NCBI GenBank assembly: GCA_004009845.1 | Contig: RMBW01000005.1 | Coordinates: 62,001 to 126,000, forward strand | Origin: Davidsoniella eucalypti | Lineage: Eukaryota; Ascomycota; Sordariomycetes; Microascales; Ceratocystidaceae | Direction: 5' to 3' | Length of the DNA stretch: 64,000 nt | In this document: one piece after another, positions 36,001-47,693 of the stretch | Position numbering within the stretch: the stretch's first letter is position 1 | How the letters are laid out: each line of letters starts with the position of its first letter | Notes under the pieces: generated by a model | The model's input: only the letters and a program-made list of their open reading frames with translations | The model's database searches: none | What the model was told of the DNA's origin: nothing | Program-made: the position numbers and the translations under genes

Positions 36001-36258
36001 TATAAATTAGTTGTTTGAGGCTCTACATGGAACGACTTGGCTTCAAAGCAACATACCCTCAACATCCATATCTTCGTCGGCCACATGTTCGGGCTCCTCG
36101 TCATCGAAATCATACTGGTTGACATCGGGGGCTACCTCGGAGCCGGCCTCTGATTCAACTTCATCGCCGATATAGTTTCCGAATCTACAGTTTCGTTAGT
36201 AATATAACATGGGATTGAAGCTCCAATGGCAAACATACTCGTCGTATAGCTCTTCCAT
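33022..36258 (-). CDS. snu114: U5 snRNP GTPase SNU114 (EFTUD2/Cwf10)
   Basis: Five exons (36258-36239, 36184-36057, 35995-33852, 33738-33651, 33587-33022) encode 981 residues, the usual length. The tiny first exon gives MEELYDE and joins to FGNYIGDEVESEAGSE, the typical acidic N-terminus. The EF-2-like GTPase domain has G1 GHLHHGKT (136-143), G3 in NIIDTPGHVNF and G4 in LIINKLDRL. Domain II and the EF-2 domains III-V follow, with HVSKLFNAPDAKSF, IIGTGELYMDCVLHDLRR and GQVIPTARRACYSSFLMASP, ending near EFYQQLKESGILDES. Snu114 regulates Brr2 helicase and spliceosome activation and disassembly. All four introns have canonical GT..AG ends; the second and third introns have TATGTT and TAAGTT-type donors. 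Divergent from ERG10 with 1.07 kb between starts. Confidence 0.97.
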
Positions 36259-37327
36259 AATGATTATTCGTGAAGCGCAGCTTGAAAAGAGGTCTAAATG
36301 TATGGGTATGCAGAATGCGCCTACTATAGTACTATCAATTCTTCAGCCTTGGATAGCTATTGCGCGCTGCGCGACAAGAAACTTTTGATGGACTATGCAA
36401 GGCTGTAAAAAGTCTAGTCACGTGTGGTGGGACAGCACGGCTACAAGGGTTCATTTCTAGCTTTTTAAGTAATTCTGCCGGTCTTAAGCCACTTGCTGTC
36501 TCACCGCCCTTAGGATGCAATCCCTTGTATCTTGCGTTACTACACACTCGCCTGTTTTATAAATTATTTTCAATTCATTTTTATTAGGATGGAAATGGAG
36601 CTACACTCAGGCCTTATTTATATTGGTGTATAAATATGTCTTATTTCTTAGGCAGATCCAACACTGATAAAGAATAGATTGATCTACAATTTGGCACTAG
36701 ACCAAACTACGTGAACCAACAATCGCATCTCGAGCCAACTCGGGCGACATACATTGCCACTGGCACACAATGTATATGACAATGTTGGATCGGCAGCTTA
36801 TACATGTGTACAATATTGTCTATCACCAACACACGCTGGGCGGTGTAGTAGCTCGGAGGGGCATGTTCTTTGTCCAGCACAGGTCCTTGTCACAAGTACC
36901 AAGACATTGGTGCTAGTAGGATCTGTGCGGGACACAACCTTTGCTACGCAGCCCCTCCAGGTCACTAGTACGTACCGGAACGAGCTTTCAGAGTACCATT
37001 AGCTGTACATTCTCTACGCTGGCTGCTGTTAATGTAATATTGTCGTTATTACTAGTGGTACGGCGAGCCAAACTCAGGAAGGAGGATGGCCAGTTAAGTG
37101 GACAGCGAGCAGTCAACAAACCAACAGACAACATTGCTAGGAGTATTAGCTATTTCCTAACCAAGCAACAAAGCTTTAGGAGAAGGCACATATAACTGGA
37201 CAAGTCTCCCTTTTCTTCTTTGTTTTCCTTCTCCTTCAAAACTCTCGTCTTGCTCTTTGTTTTTCCCACCAAACACCACGTCTCCGTCCTCGCCGTTAAT
37301 CAACATCATCGTCTTTCGTCTTTCAAT
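36259..37327. promoter_or_regulatory. Divergent upstream region of SNU114 and ERG10
   Basis: No gene is supported in this 1.07-kb gap. The last ~120 bp before 37328 is the CT-rich leader of ERG10. No sterol-regulatory element could be identified with confidence. Small frames at 36754-37195 carry no recognisable sequence. Confidence 0.45.
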
Positions 37328-38764
37328 ATGACTTCGTCTCTCCCTCCTGTCTACATTGTCTCTGCTGTGAGAACTCCCGTCGGTTCATTCCTGGGGTAAG
37401 CCATCTCTGTCATTGCCAATGGCCCACTCATTGCTTGTTTGTTTGTTTGCAAACACGCTTCAAGGCATCACCGACTAACACATCTTTTTCTCGTTTGTAG
37501 TTCTCTGTCCAGCAAGTCGGCCGTCGAGCTTGGTGCCCACGCCATCAAGAGTACGCTCCTGTCACTCCATTCCAAACAATACCACAATCGACCAATCTAG
37601 CTCTAACATATTTCCTCCTCTTTAGACGCCGTCGAGCGTGCTGGTGTCAAGCCTGAGTCCGTTGAAGAGGTTTTCTTCGGCAATGTTCTGTCTGCTGGGT
37701 AAGACTAGCATAGCTTCACTTTCTGGTCGTGTTGTTACTAACTGGTTTCTATTAGTCTGGGCCAGGCTCCTGCTCGTCAGTGCGCCATTGGTGGCGGCCT
37801 GTCCAACACCGTTCCCTCGACCACTGTCAACAAGGTCTGCGCCTCCGGCATGAAGGCTGTCATTCTCGGTGCTCAGACTATCATGACTGGCAACGCTGAT
37901 ATCGTTGTTGCTGGTGGTGCCGAGTCGATGTCCAACACTCCTCACTACTTGCCTAGCCTTCGCAACGGTGCGAAGTACGGCGACCAGACCTTGGTCGATG
38001 GTGTCCTAAAGGACGGTTTGACTGATGCTTACAAGAAGGAACACATGGGAATGTCTGCTGAGCTATGCGCTCAGGAGCACAACATCACCCGTGAGCAGCA
38101 AGACGAGTATGCTATCAATTCGTACAAGAAGGCTCAGGAGGCCACTGCTGCTGGTATTTTCCTAAAGGAGATTGCTCCCGTCGAGGTTAGTGGCGGTCGT
38201 GGCAAGCCCAATGTTGTTGTTGACAAGGATGACGAGGTCAAGAACCTCAACGAGGCCAAGCTCAAGGCCATGCGCCCAGCTTTCATCCCCAACGGTGGTA
38301 CTGTTACCGCTCCCAATGCCGCTCCCATCAACGATGGTGCCGCCGCTCTTGTCCTGGTCTCCGAGGCAAAGGTCAAGGAACTAGGCCTAAAGCCCATTGC
38401 CCGCATTGTCGGTTGGGGTGACGCCGCTCGTGAGCCCGAGCGCTTCACCATTGCCCCCGCTCTGGCTATCCCCAAGGCTATCAAGCACGCCGGCCTAACC
38501 CCCGAGCAGATTGACTTCTACGAGATCAACGAGGCTTTCTCTGTTGTCTCTTTGGCTAACATGCAGCTGCTGCAGCTGCCTGCCGAGAAGGTCAACGTTT
38601 TCGGTGGTTCCGTCGCCATCGGCCACCCTCTGGGTGCCTCCGGTGCCCGCATCATCACTACTCTGACCACTGTTCTGAAGGAGAAGGGTGCCAAGTACGG
38701 TGTCGCTGGTATCTGCAACGGTGGTGGTGGTGCTTCGGCCATCGTCATTGAGAACCTGTTGTAA
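37328..38764 (+). CDS. erg10: Acetyl-CoA C-acetyltransferase (acetoacetyl-CoA thiolase)
   Basis: Four exons (37328-37395, 37501-37550, 37626-37698, 37756-38764) encode 399 residues. It condenses two acetyl-CoA to acetoacetyl-CoA, first step of the mevalonate/ergosterol pathway. The catalytic residues are visible: Cys92 in NKVCASGMKA, His354 in VAIGHPLGASGAR and Cys384 in GICNGGGGASA. The N-terminus (MTSSLPPVYIVSAVRTPVGS) begins directly in the thiolase fold, without a mitochondrial presequence, and the C-terminus ENLL is not a peroxisomal PTS1, so the cytosolic isoenzyme is most likely. Conserved leucine positions encoded by CTG show the standard genetic code. The three introns are crowded into the first 430 bp. 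Codon use is strongly biased to C-ending codons, indicating high expression. Confidence 0.97.
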
Positions 38765-40635
38765 GCAGGTATATCATTGACTACATCAAAAGGCTAGAGG
38801 GGTCGCTCATAAGCGGAGGCCATCATCTATCGTCATAGGTTGTTGGCCAATAATTACGGGTTTTTAATGCGTGTTATCCAACTGAGCAGGTAGCTATACG
38901 GGCACAGACCAAGCTCTATTGCGATATGGATAGCACTGTACGTTTCATGTCTTTACTACTTCTTTTCTCTTCTTTTTTTCTTCCTGGCAGATATACCCTT
39001 CATGTCAGAGATATACCATACAGCTTGTTTAGCTCCCTCTACTTCAATAAACAAATAGAAATCTCAGAAATACTCATCTGTAACACGCGTATGTCTTGTT
39101 TGTGAGTAGTGAAGATGCTCACTATTTCCAGGCAACTCCCCGACATCGCCCGTGTTGCTTTGCCGGTCTTGTCATCTAATACTTCCCGCGGTCATGGTCG
39201 ACTTGTGTGTCATAAAAACTGCATAGTGGGTGATAAATGCAAGCTTAGGCTCGGCCTTGACACTGATCTAACTTGAAAAAGATAATCTTGCCCTCTGATA
39301 AAAGCAAACTTGCAAGAAAGAACATGGAATGAGAAGAAAAAAAGGCTAGACTGACCGGATAACTAGTGGGGCTTCTTACAAAAAGCCACCCAAGAGACAA
39401 AATTTGGTCGAGTTGTGATAATCCATACATAGCCTAGTTTATTTATCAGATCAAAAATTTCACTATTAACCAACAACGATTTTTGGCCCCTCCAATAAGA
39501 AGTATATCTTACGTATTATTCCACCCCTCAAGAAGATGTGGGATTCTTCAAATAACACAAATAAAGAATGGGTTTTTTCCTGTGGACGGAATAATAGATT
39601 ACATATATTTTCCCAACTTCCCTTGGAATCTATAGGAACCGTTAGACCGGTCTAACTCTTGAAGGGATTTGTAATACGATATCAATGCATGTAAACGCGA
39701 GTTGGCTTTTTAACATATTATATATTTATAAAATCCCAAAAAAGTCTATAATATTTGCCTTCACTCTGGTTAAGAACGGCTTTGTGAACACGTAACTCAT
39801 GTCGATGATATAACGTACGACTTATATTTTTGTAAGAGTAATATTAGGTGAACAAACTGCCATGTATGTATTTGCTCGATTAGAGTCGCGAACTATCAAT
39901 ATATATTCAAATATGGGACGAATCGACTAGAATGCATCATATTGTCAACACTTCGAACTTATTATACGTTGAAGGTGGCGGTGGCACTACACGGGTAGGA
40001 TTACATGTTCTGCGTTGTAGATTGATCAATGAATACCATGATTGCTGCTACTTTTTTGCATTCATGCATGACAACACAGATTCATCGGTATTAGGTAATA
40101 AGCATGGTCCATGTGTTTGTTGTCAGAGTTGGAACCGTGTCTGTTGGCACGGAATTCCTGCCCACAAACTACAACGCCATATAGTTGCATATGTTCTCGA
40201 ATGAAATTTGGTAGCAGAAATATTGACAGCTTTTGTGCTGTACAATTTTATTATATGCTTAGAAAGATAACAATAAGGAATGATACTAGGGGAAACGGCA
40301 GGCATCAGCATGAAAGCAAAATGAAGCAAAGGAAAGATGGCAATATATCAAAAGCAGTCCGCCAAAAGAATATAAAACAAAAAAAAGAAAAGGCCTAGAA
40401 AAAAGTGAACAAAGCTCCTGTCTGCGAACGATATCATGATAGTTGATGTCGTAGCCAAAAACAAATGGCCCAAATATCGTACCCGTATCAATATAAGGCA
40501 GGATGATCGAATCATAAAATCCCTGAACTCTGCAATGAAGAAAAAATAAAAAGGCGAGTACTGTCACGCCCAGCCAAGCAAAAAAAGATATCGTACACCC
40601 CGCTCCCTGACGCCAGTTGAATTCACGCAAAACCA
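38765..40635. other. AT-rich convergent intergenic region
   Basis: No gene is supported in this 1.9-kb stretch. It holds a 16-bp perfect palindrome (39641-39656) and a 9-bp inverted pair TATTATTCC/GGAATAATA (39514-39522 and 39588-39596). From about 39400 to 40300 the sequence is markedly AT-rich with all frames closed often. Both ends are 3' flanks of ERG10 and SIN3. Confidence 0.5.
39641..39656. repeat. 16-bp perfect palindrome
   Basis: GTTAGACCGGTCTAAC is identical to its reverse complement. It sits in an AT-rich gene-free stretch. It could be a dimeric factor site or the remnant of a mobile-element end; neither is shown. Confidence 0.6.
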
Positions 40636-43600
40636 CTAAGCTTCGATGGTCGTGTCAGCCATTGTAGCATCAGCATCTACAATGGTGACATCAGCATCGG
40701 CAGCCTGATCGGCATCTCCATCGATCTCTGGTCCATTTTGCACTAGGTCACGGAACGTGGTTTTCAGTCGCTCAACCTCCGTAATAGACAGATCCTTCAT
40801 CCACGGACTAGACTCAGAAAACTTTTCAAGTTTTGATTTCCGGTACTGGCCATTGAGCTCGACATTATTTATCTGCTGCTCCAGTGCTTCCTTGCTACCT
40901 GCAGGGCGATGGTAGATGCTGTATTCTGTGCTTCCTGGTCCCCAAACAATCTTAGATGTTTGCATACAGATGCTCATTTCTAGATTGGGGTCGAAACCCA
41001 CGACATCAGGCAACGTGCTTTCGTCTGGGGGATTGGCTGGATCCATGTCGAACGCAAAACTCCGGGCAAGAGCGATACGGGACATTTTACCGACAAGGAC
41101 ACCTTCGGTATAGCCGGTGCGAAGATATGCGGATACATAGTATTGCCAACGCTCCTGGAGCTTCATGTCATCGACATGGAAAGTTGTGTCTTCCCTCTGT
41201 AGCCAACGAACCGTTAGGCGTGAAGTTGTAGGGAACTGTGAGATATACGTGTCAGTAGATACATTTAATGATATTAGAGATAAAGGTATATCTTACCCAA
41301 GTAAATGCAAACACTTCACCGTCCTTGACACACTTCTCAACAAACTTTCGCATGTTAATCTCTGTCAAGTAGGAAGTCTCATCATTTTCGCGCGAAGTGA
41401 GATACTGATGGACGATATCGGGGGTCTTTTCCTTAGCATCGGTGCTCGTACTAGTCAGGGCGAGGCGGCACAGCGTCTTAAGCAGATCTTGAATAGTGTA
41501 GAGTTTCCATCCGGCATTCATGTAGTAATGGCGAAGGATATCTTGGTATTTAAGCTCATCAACATCCCCAGCCAAATATTCTTCTACGAGCTCCAGTGTT
41601 TTGGGCCAAAATGTCGACTCCGCGTCATTTTGGTCGAAGAAGCGGATTCGCTCTTCGATAAACCCGATTTCCTTACCGGGCTTTGGGCGAGTCAACCGTG
41701 TTATAGACAGCTTGACACTGTCGGTACTGTTCTTGACTGCACTGAGGCGTGAATATAAGGTGTTGAAGATGCTGAGGAAGACATAGATAGTTTGGTTGCA
41801 GAAAAGGTTGTACCATGGTCTTGCAAACATTCCGTCGGCCTTCAAGTTCGCGTCAAGAGGTTCTGAACTAGGTGTTTGCTTCAATTGCGTTGGCTTAGGG
41901 ACAGTCTTCAACCAAGATTCGCAGGGTGGCGGTGCAGGGAGTGAAGAATCATCATTGGCATCCGCCATCTCTTCGTCATTCGTAGATGTGACATCAGGAG
42001 TCGTCTCTTTGAGATTTGATGCGTTGTCGTCTTTCTGGCCTCGCGAACGACTGCCGTTGCGGCTGGGATCAAGGACGCCACGAAGGAGATCAGACTTCTT
42101 GCCGTTTTTACGACGAGAACTTGATAGCGAATAGGGGACATGGTCCTCTTCATCTGACGAGTCAAGCTGAATCTTAGGCATTCGCTCAAGAACCATGTCT
42201 TCTGGAAGATCGAACATTGTGGGCACAAAAGTCTCGAAGAATTCGAGAATACGCTCTTTCTCAGAAATGCTATGTTGCGCGCTGTGGCTGATGTAGAGCA
42301 GCATGATACGCAGCAAGTCCATAACGGCATCTTTGTCATCAAAGGTCCACGCAAACTGATTATGAGGAGCCTTGCCCTTAGACTGGCGTTCCCGGCGCTG
42401 GCTTTCGTGGCGGGTCTTGATGAGATCCACTAAGTGCTTGGCAGATAGGTTGCGCTTGTCATTCTGCTTGACCAAAATACCCATATGGTCAAGACTACGG
42501 AGGTGCATAGCCTCCGTTTGAGCACGCCAGACTTTTTCCCATTCACGCTGTGAAAATCTCCATTCCTCATCCTTGTGCTTCATCCGAGCCAGGACAATAG
42601 GCACAACCGCAAAAGGGCTATTAAAAAGGTCATTGACAACCTCAATGCCGCGATCACCATATATCTTTTTGCAGACACGCTTGAAGATGGAAGTACTCTG
42701 ACCAGACATAGCAGCAGGCATACGGAACTGTTCCTGCTCAGCGGGTCTCATGACAAGCATTTGCTGGGCGATAGGCTCCAGTAATTGAATGCATTTGAGG
42801 TTAGCACTGATGTAAAAATCATAGTCATGGCGTTCTTCTTCGATTCTATGAAGACCTTCTTCAAAAGCGTTCTTACGGTGGGCAACGAATCCAGAGTCTT
42901 CAGAGGCCCATGTAGGGTGGGATGCCCAATCGTCATTGAGCACAGAATTGCACAACTCATCACGGCCATTGCACGGCTTAAGGCGTTCTCGCTTAGGCAG
43001 CAAGCGATAACTAGGACCATATCCGCGGCAGTTGCTGAGGGAAACCTTGTCTGTTGGTGGCTCGGGTTTGTTCACAACAGATTGATCCTGGGGCTCAAAA
43101 TCGAGGAATAGCTTCCAAGACGTTGTTAGCTCGGGGTTGCCCTGGAGGTAAGATAATCCCTTGTGATAGAGTGTTGACCGATCGATAATCTGCTGGCTGA
43201 AGAGATTGCAAAGCTTCACAAATTCAGTCATGGCAGACTTGTTACCCAGATACTTCTTAACTCTGTCGAAGAATGCAACATCATCTTGGCTAGAAAGAGC
43301 CGTCCCTTGTGGGGGGATTGGTTCAGGCATGAGGGGAGTCAATGTTGGTTCAATGTGATCAGATCCATTCTTATGTGTAATCTTTGCACGTTTCACTCCA
43401 ACAGAAGCAGTAGCCGTAGTACGAAGGCTAGAATTGCTAGGCTCAGCGGGGGATACGATTGGGGCCACCGATGACTTATCGAGACGAGGCCTTTTCTTCG
43501 TGTCTTTAGTGGCACTGGCTGGTGGTGCGAAACTACCGAGAGGTGGCATTTTCTGGCCATCACGATTAGGCTGTGGCGTCTGCATCAAAACATGAACGGG

Positions 43601-45353
43601 CATTTCCTCTGTTGTGTGGCCAGGCGTAGACTTAGATTGGCCCGTGGTTTCAGGAAGAAACTGTTTAAAGTCTTCCAGCAGATCCGGAGCTGATGAGAAA
43701 AGGCCAGTGACCTGGGCATAGACTTCTGTGATTGCTTTAGACTCGCGTTGGTACGTTTGAAGAATTTCAAGGAAATTTTTGTAGATTTCCGGCTGGTCCT
43801 GGAAACGATTCTGTTGGATCTAGTATTAGTAAATAAATATGATAATCGTAAGTAGTTATAGAAATTTACCTTAATCTTGTTGACGTAACTTATGGCATGA
43901 TTGAATTCGACTGGGCCGCGCTTTTCCATATTTGGCTGCTGTTGTTGGCCATTTTGTGATCCAGGGCCCCCTCCGCCTGGTGCTGGTGTGTGAACGTTAC
44001 GGGGTGCGGGGGCTCCAGTGGAAGGAGGTACACCAGGCTGTCCGGGAACGGGGCCAGATACATTTCGAGGTTGACCATGAGTGTCGTATGGAGATGGGCC
44101 CTGGGGGTGTCCAGGTCCGTATAAAGCCATGTTTCCTTGTGCTGTGTTGCTAAAAGTGGTTTCTGGACTCTCGATACTGTGCTGCGGCGGTTGCTGAGGA
44201 GCCCAGTTCCCACCCCTTTGGCCATAAAATGGCTGACTAGTGGGGTGGTTGCTGTCTAGCTGCGGGCCTTTGCCAGCGATTGACTGTAAGGTTGTTCCCA
44301 TTGGTGTTGTTACACGAATGGTGTTCGGGTCATTGTTCGCACCGCATTCGATTCTATAGCCGGGAGGAAGGAATGTATTGAATCCCTGGATTAAATTAGG
44401 ATGGCCGGCAAACAAATCGGATACTCGGTTGATGACACCAGGTGTATCGATACTAAGATTTAATCGAGTTAGAAGTCAATTACCTCACTAGTTTTGGAGG
44501 ATCTTTAATGTTTCTTACGCCTGACTCTTGAAGTCTTTCATAATGTCCAAAAATCGGTTGTAGACATCCGGTTGTTCATGGAATTGCACCTTGACTTGGT
44601 CCAAATATGTAAGAGCATCCTATAATGATCCAGTTAGAAAACGGCATACAAATTGGCACATGATTGAGTTATTTCTCAAAGAAAGACCAGTTCCCCACAT
44701 CAGTAGAATACACGAATATTACTTACGTTGAGAATGGGCTGTTGACCCTGAGGAACCGCGCCCTGCGGTGGAGGTGGGGGATGATTCTGAGCTGGACCTG
44801 GTCCTGGGCCTGGGCCAAACTGAGTTTGCGACATGGAACGCTGGCTTTCTTGTGGTGGCAGTCCAGGAGGATATCCAGGGGCATGTGATTGAGGTCCGTT
44901 TTGTGTTCCGATAGGTGTATTTGACATCGAGCCGTTGCCATGCGGAATGGGAGGATACATTTGGTGTGGGCCAGGTCCGGCCACACCATGTTGAATTGGT
45001 CGAGCTTGCTGCTCATGTATGGGAGGACCAAAATTTGGGACGGGTCCAGGGCCAGGCGGAGCTCCCAAAGGAATTTGTGTTGAAGTAGCTCCATGGCCAG
45101 CTAAGATGCCACCGGGACTATGGATGCCACCGGGGATCCGAGAAGCCACGGGCTGATGTATCGGTAAAGAACCGGCATTGCTGTGGTGGGGAGGAGGTCC
45201 TGAGGGGTATTGCTCTCGGTGCTGCCGCTCAACCTGCTCGCGCTCACGGGCAGCCAGCTCTTCAGGGGCGTGAAGAACACGCTGGCGATGCTCTTCCATT
45301 TCGCGATCTCGTTCGAACTGTCTGGGAACCGGATGCTGGTTTTGGTTGTTCAT
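40636..45353 (-). CDS. sin3: SIN3 transcriptional corepressor
   Basis: Five exons (45353-44727, 44619-44519, 44452-43870, 43819-41297, 41235-40636) encode 1477 residues. The first 209 residues are Gln/Pro/Gly-rich. PAH1 starts at about 210 (DALTYLDQVKVQF, YNRFLDIMKDFKSQ), PAH2 spans about 424-495 (IYKNFLEILQTYQ, LLEDFKQFLPE) and PAH3 about 615-680 (AFFDRVKKYLGN, YLQGNPELTTSWKLFLDF). The histone-deacetylase interaction domain follows at about 700-800 (GPSYRLLPKRERLKPCNGRD, FVAHRKNAFEEGLHRIEEER), then the Sin3 C-terminal region (WYNLFCNQTIYVFLSIFNTL). Sin3 scaffolds the Rpd3-type HDAC complex, with PAH domains recruiting DNA-bound repressors. Introns interrupt both PAH1 and PAH2. A further intron probably lies in the 5' leader (separate entry). 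Confidence 0.97.
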
Positions 45354-46304
45354 AGTCGCGAAAGGCTATCTGTAAAGCGCAAGCAATTGACGTTAGTGAG
45401 CAAGCTTCAGTGTGAGCTGGAGTATTGATTTCAACAGGTTGGAACCTCTTTCTACTGGTCCGAGTGATAATCTATTCGCTGAAGGCTGGCTGGGAGAAAA
45501 ATCTTAACCAAGATCGGCAATCCGAGTGTCGCGCAGCTTTGTGGGAGGAAAAGAAAACATAAAATGTCGTAGAGGGTAAAAATTCCGGTGAGTAAACTTA
45601 CGCGATTGTTTCCTTTGACTATGATAGAGTCATGCTCTAGCTATCTCATGGAGAGAATGTGAGGTACAAGACGGCGGTAGCGATTGTTGTTGACAAAATG
45701 AGCCTAAGACTGTTATTTGCCAGAGCTCTAGAATCGAGAAAGAAAGAAACAACTACTATGTGCAAGGCGAAATGGCGCTACAGCCGCGTCCCAATTGGGA
45801 CTAGCGGCGCATTATCAAACGCGATAAGGCATAGTCACGTGTTGATATCCAAAGGCTGGGCTTTCCGGTTGTATTTCGGATCTGAAGCACCATGACGCCA
45901 TGATCGCTCTGGGATTTATTTTGGATTTATGTGTTGGTATTCGAAGCTACGGGTTTGCTAGTTGAAAACCCTTACATTTAACGAAAAGTATTTTATCCCC
46001 TTTTTGTGAAATAGTGATGATGATGATGATTTTATTTATAGTCTAGATTTATCTAAGAGCCCCTTTTCGACTCCGGGCTGCTCAGACTAGTCTGGTATCC
46101 ATTAGCAACACCTACTTGTGAAATTGTGAACTATGCCCCTCCAAAAAGCACTTATAAGATTTCTCATATCAAACCCTAACAAATACAATGTCCTAACATC
46201 TAATTACAAGGCGTTAACTGCATAGACTATTACCACATATTACAAACGATATCATCCCAATCTATAAACCCGTATCTGTATCTATATATGTTGGGTATGC
46301 CGAT
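45354..46304. other. Upstream region of SIN3 and 3' flank of the next gene
   Basis: No coding gene is supported in this 951-bp tandem gap. It contains the candidate leader intron and a short GAT microsatellite (46016-46030, five units). Confidence 0.5.
45369..45601 (-). other. Candidate intron in the SIN3 5' leader
   Basis: On the minus strand a consensus donor GTAAGT begins at 45601 and a CACTAAC branch-like sequence is followed by a TTTACAG acceptor ending at 45369, 16 bp before the SIN3 ATG. The 233-bp size is larger than most introns here. Splicing of the leader is inferred from signals alone. Confidence 0.4.
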
Positions 46305-47693
46305 TCATTTGCCCGACTTTCTATCAAAATTGGTAAAAATCTTGGAGATGACATTAATAATGACCAAGAATATCTTACTCGTTGTAGACTCAGCTGCTTT
46401 ACGATCGACATATTTGTTCCACTCAACACCAAGCTCAGGGAAGAACACGAATAGAAGACTCGTGCTTATTATGAGTGTCACCAGGAAATTTACGATGAGC
46501 AAAACAAACTTGCGTCCGGTCTGAGTAGTCGCCAAAGAGACAATGTTCTTGACTGGAGTTGACCATGGATTGCGACTGACAAAGACCTGCGGAGCGTTGT
46601 TTCTGGCAATAGTCTCGTATGTGACCGCTTCTCCGTGAGCAATGATGTTGTTGATCTGATAGGAATCCTCGGGTGCTCTTTGGATGAGAGGTTGAAGAGG
46701 AGATAGAATGCGAATATTGACAGTGTCATCAGCCGTCTTGACCAGGTGCCCCTCGCGGCCAATGGGGAAGTGTTGGACGCTTTGGTTCTCACGCGTCTTC
46801 TCAACATAGCGGCGGAAATGGTACGGCTCGCCAGGCAGAGGCATCGAGATGCTCAAGTCTCCTGCACTTGCGCGGAGAGCAAGGGAGACAAATCCGGCAT
46901 GACCAACGATCTCGAAAATGTTCTGGTAGATCAATGATAGGGCAGGACCTCTGTGGGGCCAATGCCGACCAGAAATATCGAAGATTGGCTTCATGATCTC
47001 CATAATATCTTTGGTTACAGCCGCACAGAGTTGAGAAAAGCTTTGGGGAACTTCGGCCGCCGCGATGAAGTTGCGGACGATGACATTGTGTTTATGGGCA
47101 TCGGTTCCTATCAAATTAGTTATTATTTATGAGCCAGTGTTTTGCGTTGAAATACATAGCTACTTACCAGCAAGCTGCTCAGAGGGGAATCCAAAGAAGG
47201 GAACTTTTAGCACACGGTCAATGATCAGACGCATCAGCATCGAGCGAGTGACGAGATTCATGGCCGAGGCGTTGCGAAGAATCTCACAGACTTGATCGAA
47301 ACCACCGGTCACTCGGATAGCTTTGTGGAAATAGTAGGCAGTTTCGCCTACTTGGAGCTCACGAATGTACGGGATGTTGTGCGTATAGTTGGGTGGTAGA
47401 ACGCCCTTTCCGTCTGTCCCTTCATCATGGATGATACGTTTCGTGAGCGCCTCGATGCCGATATTGATATCCCAGGTTCTGCTACCCAGATACTCATCAG
47501 TTAGCCTGTCACCAAAAGATGCGTCTCCAGACCACGTAAACTGGATATCGTGAAGTTGAATGGTATCAAGGACTTTAAGGTTGATTGGGTCTCGGACCAC
47601 AAACATGGGATCGAAGCCGACACGATCACCAGTCTCCCATCCACCGTCTGCACCATGGTGAACCACTGCAATGTCTTGAGTGAGATGAGCCAT
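46305..47693 (-). CDS. Unrecognised protein with C-terminal membrane anchor
   Basis: Two exons (47693-47168, 47107-46305) encode 442 residues; the 60-bp intron has GTAAGT, an AACTAAT branch region and a GATAG acceptor. I do not recognise the family. The N-terminal ~370 residues look globular and soluble, with segments such as HHGADGGWETGDRVGFDPMF, IPYIRELQVGETAYYFHKAI and HWPHRGPALSLIYQNIFEIV. There is no signal peptide. A strongly hydrophobic helix lies at about 376-398 (KFVLLIVNFLVTLIISTSLL), followed by a ~44-residue tail with a second, shorter amphipathic helix (KIFLVIINVISKIF). The arrangement suggests a C-tail-anchored or late-anchored protein facing the cytosol. Continuous frame, good splice signals and even codon use support a real gene. 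Function unknown. Confidence 0.82.
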
